The notes: generated by a model not told the origin, from the letters alone. Positions 35,094 through 45,009 are shown, counted from the first letter of the stretch. The stretch is 64,000 nt of DNA from Ponticaulis profundi (GCF_042659465.1 NZ_JBHSSW010000005.1:186001-250000); one strand, 5' to 3'. Numbers and translations: made by a program.

Positions 35094-35945
35094 ATGCCAC
35101 TGACACAGAGCCAGCTCACCGAATGGAGCAACTGGTGTAAAACCAATCTGCACAGAGGGCTCAGCCCGGCCTCTCTGGCAGAGCAGATGTCCAGATCCGG
35201 CATTGAGCAGGCCTATATCGAAAAAGCGCTCGGCCCGGCTTTTGGCACAGAGGTTCGCGCAGCCAGCCATGATGCCTTTGCCAATTGCGCGATCACAAAG
35301 CGGGTCGGACAAACCCCTGGTGTAAAAAAGCTTGCTACCCGCAAGGCACAAGTCTTCACCTGGGCTGATTTCCTGACCGCCGCTGAATGCGACAAGACGA
35401 TTCAGCTGATTGAAGGACACTTGCGTCCCTCCACCGTCACCGACACGCGCGGCGATGCAAATGTCCGAACATCCTCAACTTGCGACCTCGGAGAGCTTTC
35501 CGATCCATTTGTGTTTGATCTCGACCGTAAAATCTCTGCAGCTCTGGGCATACACTGGAGCTATTCCGAGCCCAATCAGGGACAGAAATATCTCGTCGGA
35601 CAGGAGTTCAAATCGCACACGGACTATTTCGAGCCAAGAACAGCGGAGTACCTGCCGAACACGGCTGAGCGTGGTCAACGCACCTGGACCTTCATGGTGT
35701 ATCTGAACTCCACACCGGAAGGCGGTGCAACGCGTTTCCCGCGTCTGGAAAAGCTGTTCCGTCCGAAACAGGGCATGGCCGTCATCTGGAATAATCTCAC
35801 CCCGGAAGGCGAACCGAACCCCTACACACTGCACCATGGCATGAAGCCACGGCGCGGCGAGAAATACATCATCACGAAATGGTTTCGCGAACGCGGCTGG
35901 GCACCGCTCGACTATACCGAAGAGATGGCGGCGTCAGGGGTTTAA
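35094..35945 (+). CDS. Prolyl 4-hydroxylase-like 2OG-Fe(II) oxygenase
   Basis: 283 residues. The iron-binding His-x-Asp is in KSHTDYFEP (about 183), the distal His in LHHGMKP and the 2-oxoglutarate Lys in KYIITKWFRE. The catalytic domain resembles collagen-type P4H enzymes, with GGATRFPRL in the core. The first 75 residues are helical and family-specific. Target protein unknown. Converges with purK, overlapping by 12 nt. Confidence 0.9.
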   Translation: MPLTQSQLTEWSNWCKTNLHRGLSPASLAEQMSRSGIEQAYIEKALGPAFGTEVRAASHDAFANCAITKRVGQTPGVKKLATRKAQVFTWADFLTAAECDKTIQLIEGHLRPSTVTDTRGDANVRTSSTCDLGELSDPFVFDLDRKISAALGIHWSYSEPNQGQKYLVGQEFKSHTDYFEPRTAEYLPNTAERGQRTWTFMVYLNSTPEGGATRFPRLEKLFRPKQGMAVIWNNLTPEGEPNPYTLHHGMKPRRGEKYIITKWFRERGWAPLDYTEEMAASGV

Positions 35946-37004
35946 GCGCTTGACGACGTGACCCATTTTCCGGCCCGGGCGCGCATCGCGCTTGCCGTAA
36001 AGAGTCGTCATGGCACCAGGACCTCGCAGGCCGAAATGGCCGTCAATATCGTCGCCGAGCAGATTGGTCATTTCCACATCCATCAGGCGTGTCACCGGAC
36101 CAAGCGGCCAGCCTGCAATGGCACGGATATGCTGTTCGAACTGACCTGTCAGACAGGCTTCCGGCGTCCAGTGCCCGGAATTATGCACGCGCGGTGCCAT
36201 CTCGTTCAGCAAAAGGCCACCATCTTCCAGAACGAAGAACTCCACCGCCAGCACACCGATGTGGCCGAGCGCCTCAATCAGCCGGCTCGCGGCTTCCACG
36301 GCGCGGCGCTGCACATCTGCCGGGAAACGTGCCGGCACGATAGAGCGATGCAGAATGCCATTCTTGTGATGGTTCTCAGCCGGATCGAAGGCGACAATCT
36401 CACCCGTGGTGCTGCGCGCGAGCACGACTGACATCTCACCGGCAAACGGGATCATCGTTTCCAGAATGGCCGGAGCCTCGCCAATTTTTTCATAAGCTGC
36501 GCCAGCGTCATCACCGGTCGAGAGGCGCACCTGTCCGTGTCCGTCATATCCATCACGGCGCGTTTTGAGAATGCCGCGGCCGTCAAGTTCGTCCAGCGCT
36601 GCATTCAGCGTATCAGCAGAATCAATCAGCCAGTAACGAGCCGTTTCCACACCGCAGCCTTGAGAGAACTGCTTTTCCAGATGGCGATCCTGACAGACTT
36701 CGAGCGACTTCTTTCCCGGATGCACTTTGGCGTCCATGTCGGTCAGCATCTGAACAGCCGGAACCGGAACATTCTCGAACTCCAGCGTGATCACATCGCA
36801 GCGAACTGACAGTTCTGCGAGGGCATCCTTATCGGTGTATTCGGCGCAGATATTGTGCGCGGCGATACGGCCTGCCGGACTGTCTTCATTCGGACCCATG
36901 ACCACAACATCAAAGCCGAGCATTGCCGCCGAACAGCCGAGCATACGCCCAAGCTGGCCATCACCGAGAATGCCAATACGTGAACCGATAGGAAGTGGTC
37001 TCAT
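35934..37004 (-). CDS. purK: N5-carboxyaminoimidazole ribonucleotide synthase
   Basis: ATP-grasp enzyme that carboxylates AIR with bicarbonate in purine synthesis. 356 residues; the N-terminal IGILGDGQLGRMLG, the ATP-grasp core ILKTRRDGYDGHGQ and EFFVLEDGGLLLNEMAPRVHNSGHWT are diagnostic. Starts in 4-nt overlap with the purE stop, forming a purEK operon. Confidence 0.97.
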   Translation of the reverse strand: MRPLPIGSRIGILGDGQLGRMLGCSAAMLGFDVVVMGPNEDSPAGRIAAHNICAEYTDKDALAELSVRCDVITLEFENVPVPAVQMLTDMDAKVHPGKKSLEVCQDRHLEKQFSQGCGVETARYWLIDSADTLNAALDELDGRGILKTRRDGYDGHGQVRLSTGDDAGAAYEKIGEAPAILETMIPFAGEMSVVLARSTTGEIVAFDPAENHHKNGILHRSIVPARFPADVQRRAVEAASRLIEALGHIGVLAVEFFVLEDGGLLLNEMAPRVHNSGHWTPEACLTGQFEQHIRAIAGWPLGPVTRLMDVEMTNLLGDDIDGHFGLRGPGAMTTLYGKRDARPGRKMGHVVKRLNP

Positions 37005-37492
37005 GGATCAACCGGGAAGTCCGTCACTGCATCTGTCTGTGCCTGCCGATAGGCTTTCAGGCGCTCACATACACCCTCATCCTGCAACGCGACAACCGAA
37101 GCTGCGAGAAGCGCTGCATTGATCGCACCCGCCTTGCCAATAGCAAGTGTGCCGACCGGGACACCTTTTGGCATCTGCACGATGGACAAGAGACTATCCA
37201 TCCCTTTCAGCGTGGCGCTTTCCATTGGCACGCCAAAAACCGGCAAATGTGTCAGCGCCGCGACCATGCCCGGAAGATGCGCCGCGCCGCCAGCGCCTGC
37301 AATAATCACCTGAATACCGTTTGCTTCGGCTTCCTTTGCATACGTAAACATGCGGTCAGGGGTACGGTGCGCAGACACGATCCGTGCTTCATAAGGAATC
37401 TGAAGCTCTTCCAGGATTTCCTTGGCGTTACTCAGGACCGGCCAGTCAGACTGGCTGCCCATAATGATGCCAACGCTCGGGGATTTCGTCAT
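37001..37492 (-). CDS. purE: N5-carboxyaminoimidazole ribonucleotide mutase
   Basis: Class I PurE, 163 residues, moves the carboxyl group made by PurK to C4. IIMGSQSDWP, SAHRTPDRM (catalytic His) and GAGGAAHLPGM are all present. GGAAGAGA precedes the start. First gene of purEK. Confidence 0.97.
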   Translation of the reverse strand: MTKSPSVGIIMGSQSDWPVLSNAKEILEELQIPYEARIVSAHRTPDRMFTYAKEAEANGIQVIIAGAGGAAHLPGMVAALTHLPVFGVPMESATLKGMDSLLSIVQMPKGVPVGTLAIGKAGAINAALLAASVVALQDEGVCERLKAYRQAQTDAVTDFPVDP

Positions 37493-37602
37493 TTACGGTC
37501 TCTTCCGGCAAAGCGCCAATTTATTGAAAGCGCGCCCTGTGGCAAGAGATAGGGAGAAATAGTTCGGTATTCGAAGTCGTTTTCAGCGCATTCATGTCGA
37601 AA

Positions 37603-37617
37603 TTAACGCCCCGCTAA
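37603..37617. promoter_or_regulatory. CtrA-like site upstream of the diguanylate cyclase
   Basis: TTAA at 37603-37606 and CTAA at 37614-37617 are 7 bp apart, one mismatch from the alphaproteobacterial CtrA consensus TTAA-N7-TTAA. It lies 43 bp before the GGDEF gene start. Could be chance. Confidence 0.3.
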
Positions 37618-37659
37618 AGTCTCGACGGCATTCTGAAGACCGATTAAAGGGATTTATTC

Positions 37660-38415
37660 ATGTCTCAGCGGACCGGAGACGGCACGGCCATGTCGAAGCA
37701 TTCAGATCTGAAATCAGATTCGGAAAAAGCGGCTGGTTCGTCAAGCGTTGTCCCGTTTCCGATCAAGACCCAGCTCGATGCTTTGCTGCAATCCGCCGGC
37801 TGGACCTATGACGATCTCGACGCCACACAAATTCGCGTGCTTGCAGGCCTTGTCTCCGAGCGGAGCAAACTGGTCGAAACGATCCAGAACCTGAACCTTG
37901 AACTTGAGCGCGCCCAGAGCGTCGCCGACCATGATCCGCTGATCCCGATCTATAATCGCCGGGCCTTTGTCCGCGAACTCTCACGACAGCTGTCCTTCTG
38001 CTATCGCTATGAAAACCGGGCCTGCCTGATCTATATGGATCTGGACCACTTCAAGGACATTAATGATCGCTTCGGCCATTCCACCGGCGATCTGGCGCTG
38101 AAGAAATTCGGCGAAGTCCTGATCGCCCATACCCGAGAATCGGACCTGATCGGGCGACTTGGCGGCGACGAGTTTGCTGTCTTGCTGATCAATGCCAGCC
38201 TTGATGATGCGCGCCAGAAGGCTGACATGTTCCGCCAGGATATCGAGCAGATGGTCTTCGGCACCGAACCCCACGCTTTAAGCCTCGGCGTCTCCTTTGG
38301 AGTCGTTGCATGGGAACGCGGTGAAGCCCCGGAAGCGCTGATCAACCGGGGCGACGAAGCCATGTATGTCGACAAGCGGAGCCGTAAACGCTCCGCCAGC
38401 CGCATGGGCTCCTGA
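37660..38415 (+). CDS. Diguanylate cyclase (GGDEF)
   Basis: 251 residues, soluble, makes c-di-GMP. An N-terminal helical/coiled region (about 35-95) probably dimerises it. The GGDEF domain has DLDHFKDIND, the catalytic GGDEF at about 168-172 and, five residues before it, Arg-Glu-Ser-Asp, a good match to the RxxD inhibitory site. AAAGGGA precedes the start. No EAL domain. Ends 6 nt from the converging MFS gene. Confidence 0.94.
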   Translation: MSQRTGDGTAMSKHSDLKSDSEKAAGSSSVVPFPIKTQLDALLQSAGWTYDDLDATQIRVLAGLVSERSKLVETIQNLNLELERAQSVADHDPLIPIYNRRAFVRELSRQLSFCYRYENRACLIYMDLDHFKDINDRFGHSTGDLALKKFGEVLIAHTRESDLIGRLGGDEFAVLLINASLDDARQKADMFRQDIEQMVFGTEPHALSLGVSFGVVAWERGEAPEALINRGDEAMYVDKRSRKRSASRMGS

Positions 38416-38421
38416 TCCAGA

Positions 38422-39906
38422 TCAGGTGACCTCTTCACGCCTCGCAGCAAGTTCTGCCAGATTTCTTTCATGTCCGGCCCGCGTGAGCCGATAGAAGAAT
38501 ATGCAGCAGATCATACCGCCCCAGATCAGCAGGACCGTCGGCACGTAATATAGTCCGAAGCGGAAAAGGGCAGCGTCTGACACTTCATCCGGCGATGCAC
38601 CGGTCGGGAAGTCTGCAGCCACCAGCACAAGGGTCGCGGTCATGAGGCCCAGGCCCTGCACCATTTTGCGCACAAAGGTCATGGCGGATGCGAACACACC
38701 TTCCGAGCGGCGGTGATTTCGCACTTCATCCTGTTCGACCAGGTCGGCCATCATGGATGTAATGAGCACCTGAAAGCAGATGATCAGGCCAACATCAATG
38801 AGATTGGCGCAAAACACAAACCAAAACACGAACGGGTTGCCATTTTCCGGCATCACACCGATCAGACGCAACACGATGGGCAGCGGAGAGCCAATCACCG
38901 CAATCGATCCAATGAGAATGGCGGCCCGCTTCTTTCCCATGTGTCGGGTTGCAATAGGCGCAAGTAGCGTCCCGATGACGGCCGAACCAAAGACAGCCAG
39001 GGTCAGAAGGCCTGTCTGACCGGACGAAAAGCCCCAGAAATAAGAATAGAAGTAAAAGGCAAGTGCGGTCGTGAGTCCTGTCGCAACCGCACCAAACATG
39101 GCCGCACCAAACAGGGAGAGAAAGGACCGCTCCCATAAAGTCGCACGAACCTGCCGAAAGATTTCAAGCGGCGGCAATCTCGCCTCTGCCTTCGGCTTGG
39201 TCAGATGTTTGATCCGGTGGTGCGTACCAATGGCTGAGATCATGATCGCCGAGAACATGAGCAGCGACGCAATGACACCATAAATCCTGTAGGATTCGGG
39301 ATTGAACTGTCCGTTCGGTATGACTTCGCTGGCCATGCTGGCGAAAATGACCAGAAACATGAAAACCGTCATGGCGTTTCCGCCGACCCAGCCGAAGAAG
39401 AACCGGAAGCTGATCAGCGTACTCCGCTCTTCGTAATCACTCGTCAGTTCATAGCCGAGCGCCGTGCTTGGCGTTTCGTAAAAGGTGATAAAGGTCCGGA
39501 TCAGAATAGCCAGGCCCAGAATGTACCAGAACAGAGACTGATCTGACCAACCTGATGGCGGGACCCAGAGAAAGTAATAGGATGCCGCGACCGGTAATGC
39601 TGCTGCGTACATGAAGGGGTGGCGCCGCCCAAGAGGCGAATTCATCCGATCTGACCACCACCCGACGACCGGATCAGAAATTGCATCAAAGATTAGCGCA
39701 ATCAGAATTGCGAATCCGACAAGTCTTGGATCAACTCCGACGACCTGACTGTAGAAAAGCAAAAGAAAATAGTTGAAACCGCCATCTTTTACTGCGTAAG
39801 AGATCGCTCCAATTCCGTAAGACAGGCGCGTAAGAAAGCTCGTATCTGACTTCTTTTCATACCTGCCTACGGATTTCGCCTGTGTTTCAGGCAAAGCCAT
39901 AGTCAT
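38422..39906 (-). CDS. GPH-family (MelB-like) sugar:cation symporter
   Basis: 494 residues with 12 helices. GPH marks: KLSYGIGAIS-type start (LSYGIGAISYAVKD), DAISDPVVGWWSDR between helices 2-3 and RRHPFMYAA after it. Family substrates are glycosides, pentosides and hexuronides with Na+ or H+. The start at 39906 has GGGAGGA 6 nt upstream. Divergent from a TetR regulator that may control it. Confidence 0.93.
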   Translation of the reverse strand: MTMALPETQAKSVGRYEKKSDTSFLTRLSYGIGAISYAVKDGGFNYFLLLFYSQVVGVDPRLVGFAILIALIFDAISDPVVGWWSDRMNSPLGRRHPFMYAAALPVAASYYFLWVPPSGWSDQSLFWYILGLAILIRTFITFYETPSTALGYELTSDYEERSTLISFRFFFGWVGGNAMTVFMFLVIFASMASEVIPNGQFNPESYRIYGVIASLLMFSAIMISAIGTHHRIKHLTKPKAEARLPPLEIFRQVRATLWERSFLSLFGAAMFGAVATGLTTALAFYFYSYFWGFSSGQTGLLTLAVFGSAVIGTLLAPIATRHMGKKRAAILIGSIAVIGSPLPIVLRLIGVMPENGNPFVFWFVFCANLIDVGLIICFQVLITSMMADLVEQDEVRNHRRSEGVFASAMTFVRKMVQGLGLMTATLVLVAADFPTGASPDEVSDAALFRFGLYYVPTVLLIWGGMICCIFFYRLTRAGHERNLAELAARREEVT

Positions 39907-40002
39907 TGTGTTTCCTCCCAAATGCCGGCCATTTTCTGGCTCTGACACTTGATGGTAGCACACTTTACTGATTTGGCCGCCTCTGGTCTGTCAGCATTGT
40001 TA

Positions 40003-40023
40003 GCTTGCTCAGCTTATGCAAGC
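40003..40023. promoter_or_regulatory. Inverted repeat between MFS and TetR genes
   Basis: GCTTGC (40003-40008) and GCAAGC (40018-40023) with a 9-bp spacer lie mid-way in the 189-bp divergent gap, a plausible but unproven TetR operator. Confidence 0.3.
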
Positions 40024-40095
40024 CTGCAAAAAAACCCGTATGCGCCGACGGTGTGTAAGACAATAACGAACGGTCAGAATAACTGGAGGATCGCC

Positions 40096-40716
40096 ATGAC
40101 AAAGTTTCCGTTGCGTACAAAGCGGAAAATGGCGACACGCGAAAAACTGGTCAGCGCTGCACGCCAGCTCTTCCTTTCAAAGGGGTATGACAATACCACC
40201 CTGGAGGAAATTGCTGAGCTCGCAGGCCTGCACGTCCAGACCCTTTATCGCCATTTCGGAACCAAACAGGACCTCGCCAAAGCCGGTGACGAGCATTGGT
40301 ATCGCGCCTTTGAATCCGCAATTCGCGAGAAACCCGACACGCAGAGCACGTTACAATTCTGGCGCGAATGGATGACCACGACGACAGAAGAGCTGCTCGA
40401 AGAAGGTGAGATGTATCGCTCTCACCTGCGCATGCGCACCATGTCACCTGCCATCCTTGGCGCAACGATTGCCATTCGCAATCGCTATGAAGACCTGCTG
40501 ACGAACTACATCGCTCAGGACTTCAATATGTCACCGGATGGCGTATCGATCCCGCGCCTTGTGGCCGGCATGCTGCTGTCAGGCAACGATCATGCCCGTC
40601 GCCTTTATGAGCAGGGCGGCAGCGACATCAAGAATGACACGGAAAAAGTAGTCGATCTGACCATTCAACTGGTCGGCCATCTGGACCGCCAGCACGCGCA
40701 CGAAGACGCTATATAG
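40096..40716 (+). CDS. TetR/AcrR family transcriptional regulator
   Basis: 206 residues. The HTH is at about 18-60: REKLVSAARQLFLSKGYDNTT, then LEEIAELAGLHVQTLYRHFGTKQDL. The ligand domain is unassigned. CTGGAGGA lies directly before the ATG at 40096; the frame extends upstream but only into the divergent promoter region. Likely regulates the neighbouring GPH symporter. Confidence 0.93.
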   Translation: MTKFPLRTKRKMATREKLVSAARQLFLSKGYDNTTLEEIAELAGLHVQTLYRHFGTKQDLAKAGDEHWYRAFESAIREKPDTQSTLQFWREWMTTTTEELLEEGEMYRSHLRMRTMSPAILGATIAIRNRYEDLLTNYIAQDFNMSPDGVSIPRLVAGMLLSGNDHARRLYEQGGSDIKNDTEKVVDLTIQLVGHLDRQHAHEDAI

Positions 40717-40854
40717 GGTGGGAACTTCGCCAGAAGAGGCACGGGCGACATTAGTTGAAACACAAATAAGGAACGAATTGGTAGAGGCAACACGCCAAAA
40801 TTATCACGACGTGGGGCCAGATGTAACGACCTGCGGTCCAACGGGCACCGGCTC

Positions 40855-41304
40855 ATGCTAAAGTCGGTTTTTTCACTTTCTTGTATTGCTGCACTAAGCG
40901 CATACGCTGGGCCAAACGCGGTCGCTGATGTTTCATCTTCAGTTGCGGCAGATCGCCTAGAGCAGCGGCTCAATGAGGTGACAGAAGTACGTTTTTTCTT
41001 CGTGTCCAGGACAGGCAACTATGATTTCAGTGATGCTGAGATAAGAGAATATTCCAGTGTGACTTTGCTCCGCAAATGTGGTGGCGGATGTTCGGACATC
41101 ATGACCCCAGTTATTGATCATCTGCGGTCAGCAACATTGGCTGAATGTATTTCTGGCCAGCAGTCTACTCTCTTGATGCTGGGCGACATTACCGCAGTTC
41201 GCTATAGCTTCTCCTCCCGAATGATCGAGCTCGAGGGCAGATGCTACTTCTCTGAGACCGGGCTTCGCGATGTCTTGAGGGAAGATCACTTGATATTCCC
41301 GTAA
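40855..41304 (+). CDS. Hypothetical small secreted protein
   Basis: 149 residues with a signal peptide (about 1-24). The mature part has four Cys, two in RKCGGGCSD. No domain recognised. The ribosome site is poor and codon use is less GC-biased than that of its neighbours, so it may be recently acquired or not expressed. The gaps on both sides (40717-40854 and 41305-41589) show no other gene. Confidence 0.5.
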   Translation: MLKSVFSLSCIAALSAYAGPNAVADVSSSVAADRLEQRLNEVTEVRFFFVSRTGNYDFSDAEIREYSSVTLLRKCGGGCSDIMTPVIDHLRSATLAECISGQQSTLLMLGDITAVRYSFSSRMIELEGRCYFSETGLRDVLREDHLIFP

Positions 41305-41589
41305 GTTCGCATCCTAGCGCTATAACTGGGTGCTTTGGTGGAATTTTGGCGAATGGCAAGATAGAGCGAGCTTCTCCCATGGGGCGATATCGACGATAAC
41401 AGCCTGAAAATGAGATATTTTTTGGCGCCAGTTTGGTACCGCCGGCTCTAAATTTGCCCTCCCATGCAGAGTCAGACGGCTTCTGACCGTTTCCTCCCCG
41501 CATGCGCCGGTCAGCCTCAGATCAACGGCGCTCTGGACCGTATTCCAATATCCCGGCAAACTGGAAGAAAACACCGGGAGGAATATAAA

Positions 41590-42561
41590 ATGCCAAAAGC
41601 CTATCAGAAACCTATCGACTCCGGCTTCGGCCATGGATCAACCTGTCTGGATGTGGTGAGCGGCATCGATCTGACCGGACAGACAGCCATTGTGACGGGT
41701 GGCTATTCGGGCATCGGCATCGAAACCGTGCGCGCCCTGTCCAGTGCCGGAGCGGACGTGATCGTGCCTGCACGCCGTCCGGATGCCGCCAGAGAGGCTC
41801 TTTCCCACATTGGTGGTCACGTCGCCGTCGGAACAATGGACCTCGGCGATCTGTCATCTGTACGCCAGTTCGCTGATGCTTTTCTGGAAAGCGGCAAGCC
41901 GCTCGACATTCTCATCAACAATGCCGGTGTAATGGCCTGCCCTGAAGGCCGTGTCGGTCCAGGCTGGGAATTACAGTTCGGCACCAACCATATGGGCCAT
42001 TTTGCGCTGACAAAAACGCTGATGCCCGCCCTGCAGAAAGCTGATGGCGCCCGCGTGGTCGCGCTTTCGTCCACCGCACACAAAATCAGCGACATACGCT
42101 GGGACGACATGCAGTTCGAGAATGGAAGCTATGACAAATGGCAGGCTTACGGACAGGCGAAGACAGCCAACAGCCTGTTTGCGGTCGGTCTGGATCAGAA
42201 ATATGCAGATCAGGGTATTCGGGCCTATGGCGTTCACCCGGGAGGCATCATGACCCCGTTGCAACGTCATTTGCCGCAGGAAGAGATGATCGCTCTTGGC
42301 TGGCTCGACAAGAATGGCGAAATGCCGGAGCAGGTGAAAGCCATATTCAAGACACCTGAACAAGGCGGCGCAACGGCGACCTGGTGCGCAACCAGTCCGG
42401 CGATGAGCACGCTTGGCGGCGTTTACTGCGAAGATTGCAACGTTGCCCAGCTTGGCGATGAGAATTCACCGCGCTGGGCACATGTTCAACCACATGCCGT
42501 GAATGAGGAAAGCGCTGAACGCCTTTGGGCGATCAGCGAAGACCTGTTGAAAGTGGCCTAG
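41590..42561 (+). CDS. Short-chain dehydrogenase (retinol dehydrogenase-like)
   Basis: 323 residues. TGGYSGIG cofactor loop, NNAGVM, catalytic Ser in VALSSTAHK and Tyr-x-x-x-Lys as YGQAK (about 197). The long C-terminus is typical of the oxidoreductase group around retinol dehydrogenases/WWOX. GGGAGGA precedes the start; the upstream in-frame ATG at 41464 is not used. Its TAG stop interlocks with the TAG of the converging aldehyde dehydrogenase in one CTAG. Confidence 0.92.
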   Translation: MPKAYQKPIDSGFGHGSTCLDVVSGIDLTGQTAIVTGGYSGIGIETVRALSSAGADVIVPARRPDAAREALSHIGGHVAVGTMDLGDLSSVRQFADAFLESGKPLDILINNAGVMACPEGRVGPGWELQFGTNHMGHFALTKTLMPALQKADGARVVALSSTAHKISDIRWDDMQFENGSYDKWQAYGQAKTANSLFAVGLDQKYADQGIRAYGVHPGGIMTPLQRHLPQEEMIALGWLDKNGEMPEQVKAIFKTPEQGGATATWCATSPAMSTLGGVYCEDCNVAQLGDENSPRWAHVQPHAVNEESAERLWAISEDLLKVA

Positions 42562-43946
42562 TTCACCGTAATGGTTTTGGCATTGAGGAACTCTCTCATC
42601 CCGAGATTGGAGAGTTCCCGACCATAACCTGAATCCTTGATTCCACCGAATGGCAGTCGAGGGTCTGACGTGGTCATGCCATTGATCGCGGTAAAGCCCG
42701 CTTCGAGGCGATCAATGAACTCGGCCTGTTCAGACTTTTCCTTGGTCCAGGCCGCAGAGCCGAGACCAAAACGAGAGCTGTTGGCGAGGTCGATCGCTTC
42801 ATCGAGGCTCTCGACCTTAAACACACTCGCAACCGGGCCGAACAGCTCTTCAATAGCTGCCGGGCAGTCTTCTGGAATATCGATGAGAACGGTCGGTGGA
42901 TACCAGTGACCAGGTCCCTCAGGCGCCTTGCCCTGAAAAGCGATATCGGCGCCGGCGCGAACGCTGGTATCAACCTGCTCAGCCAGCTCATCTCGAATAT
43001 CCTTCGTCGCGAGCGGCCCAATATCCGTGTCCTCGAACAATGGGTTGTCGACCTTCAGCTTTTCGAGTGCGTGAATGAACTTATCGAGGAAAGCTGCATG
43101 GATTTTTTCATGCACGATGAAGCGCTTGGCTGCGATGCAAGACTGTCCGGTGTTCTGGGTGCGGGCTTTCACCGCCGTTTTCACCGCTGCATCCAGATCA
43201 GCACTTGGCATGATGATGAATGGATCGGCGCCGCCGAGTTCCAATACGGACGGCTTGAGGTTTGCACCTGCACGCTCAGCGACCGCGCGCCCGGCAGGCT
43301 CGCTGCCTGTCAGTGTGACGCCCTTGACGCGAGAGTCCTGGATTACACCCTCCACCATGCCGGAACCGATCAGCAAGGTCTGGAATGCACCCACCGGAAA
43401 TCCCGCTTCAAGGCACAGCTCCTCAATGCGCAGCGCCATTTTCGGCACGTTGGATGCATGTTTCAGCAGGCAGACATTCCCTGCGGCCAGAGCTGGCGCA
43501 GCGAACCGGATCACCTGCCAGAGCGGAAAGTTCCAGGGCATGACGGCCAGAACCGGCCCGATCGGCAACCAGCGCACGTAAGAGGACTTGTTATCGGACT
43601 CGATGACACGGTCTTTCAGAATCGCTTCGGCATTCTTTGCGTAGTAATCACAACAGGTTGCGGACTTTTCGACTTCGGCTTTGGCCTGCGTGATGGGCTT
43701 ACCCATTTCCAGCGTCATCAGCTTTGCAAGTTCATCCTTGTTCTGACGCAGCAGTTCGCCAAGTGCGGTCAGGCGCTCTGTCCGTTCAGACAATTTCTTG
43801 CGGGATGAAAACGTTGGAAACAGCGCATGCGCCTTGACCAGCGCCTCTTCCACATCCTGCTCCGACATCCCGTCAAAGCGTTCAATCTCTTCCTCAGTGG
43901 CGGGATTTTGACTGATGATCATGTGAGGCCTCGTATCATAGGGCAT
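42558..43946 (-). CDS. NAD(P)-dependent aldehyde (succinate-semialdehyde-type) dehydrogenase
   Basis: 462 residues, ALDH superfamily. GPVLAVMPWNFPLWQV, catalytic Glu in LELGGADPF and catalytic Cys in NTGQSCIAAKR are all present. Best matches by eye are succinate-semialdehyde dehydrogenases of the GabD type, but substrate is not certain. GGAGAG precedes the start at 43946. Confidence 0.9.
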   Translation of the reverse strand: MPYDTRPHMIISQNPATEEEIERFDGMSEQDVEEALVKAHALFPTFSSRKKLSERTERLTALGELLRQNKDELAKLMTLEMGKPITQAKAEVEKSATCCDYYAKNAEAILKDRVIESDNKSSYVRWLPIGPVLAVMPWNFPLWQVIRFAAPALAAGNVCLLKHASNVPKMALRIEELCLEAGFPVGAFQTLLIGSGMVEGVIQDSRVKGVTLTGSEPAGRAVAERAGANLKPSVLELGGADPFIIMPSADLDAAVKTAVKARTQNTGQSCIAAKRFIVHEKIHAAFLDKFIHALEKLKVDNPLFEDTDIGPLATKDIRDELAEQVDTSVRAGADIAFQGKAPEGPGHWYPPTVLIDIPEDCPAAIEELFGPVASVFKVESLDEAIDLANSSRFGLGSAAWTKEKSEQAEFIDRLEAGFTAINGMTTSDPRLPFGGIKDSGYGRELSNLGMREFLNAKTITVN

Positions 43947-44140
43947 GTCGTCTCTCCGGTGTCTGTGTCCGAAAAAGACAACGTTTGTGCCAATCCGTAG
44001 TTCGAAACAGAATTGACCAGACGCGTTTCCACATCTGGTCATTCTTTGCGTTCTTACAAATTGGCGCTTCAAGCGCGAGGATTCAAGCAGCGGTCCGGGC
44101 GTTCATAAAATTCATTTCCCAAACATCGCTACGTGACCAC

Positions 44141-45001
44141 TTATTCCCACCAGGGATAGCCTTTGGGCATATCTTTGGTGACAGTCCCCGGAAAATCTGG
44201 CGGTCGCTTTTCCAGAAAACTTGCCACGCCTTCACGCACATCCGGAGATGAGCCGAGCGCGAGAGCAAACGGGCCATCAATCTTCAGAAGATCGAAAGGA
44301 TGGTCAGCCGAACCGAACCGCCAGAGCATTTGCCGGGCGAGCGCTGTCCCGACAGGAGCTGTATTCTCGGCGATCTCGGCAACGATCTCTTTTGCCCGTG
44401 TGACTTCCGTTCCCGGCTCAGTGATTTCGCTGATCAGGCCACCTTTCAGGGCTTCCTCCGCATCGAAAATACGACCGGTCAGCACCCAGCGCAGGGCCTG
44501 AGAGAGCCCCACGAGTTGCGGCAGGAACCAACCGCTTGCTGCTTCCGGGCTGAGACCGCGGCGCGTGAATATAAAGCCGAATTTCGCTTTCGCCGAAGCA
44601 ATCTTGATATCGGTTGGCAATGCCATGGTGATACCAACCCCCACAGCTGCACCATTAAAGGCGGCAATGGTCGGCTTTTTGGAGTTATAGAGCGCGCCGA
44701 CAAAGCCGGCCCCCTCTTCGGGAGCATCATCCTTGCGATCACCGAAATTCTTCGCGCCCGCACCACCCTCACTGGTATCGAATGCGCCAGCGCCTGCGGA
44801 AATATCAGCGCCGCCGCAAAACCCTTTGCCGGCGCCGGTTAGGATGATGGCACGCACGCTATCATCCTCATTGGCAGTCTTGATGGCCTGAGCAATTTCA
44901 ACGCCCATGCGGGCGGTATAGGCGTTCATCTTGTCAGGACGGTTCAGCGTGATGATCGCAGCCGGTCCATCAACCTCATAGAGAATATCTTCATACGTCA
45001 T
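44141..45001 (-). CDS. Enoyl-CoA hydratase/isomerase family protein
   Basis: 286 residues, crotonase fold. The oxyanion-hole segment GAGKGFCGGADISAG and the second loop RRGLSPEAASGWFLPQL (Glu position as in hydratases) are seen. Acts on a CoA thioester, perhaps in fatty-acid or aromatic breakdown. The start is 45001 (GTGAGG upstream) or a GTG at 45013 that overlaps the SMP-30 stop; in either case it is coupled to that gene. Confidence 0.9.
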   Translation of the reverse strand: MTYEDILYEVDGPAAIITLNRPDKMNAYTARMGVEIAQAIKTANEDDSVRAIILTGAGKGFCGGADISAGAGAFDTSEGGAGAKNFGDRKDDAPEEGAGFVGALYNSKKPTIAAFNGAAVGVGITMALPTDIKIASAKAKFGFIFTRRGLSPEAASGWFLPQLVGLSQALRWVLTGRIFDAEEALKGGLISEITEPGTEVTRAKEIVAEIAENTAPVGTALARQMLWRFGSADHPFDLLKIDGPFALALGSSPDVREGVASFLEKRPPDFPGTVTKDMPKGYPWWE

Positions 45002-45009
45002 GACCGGCC

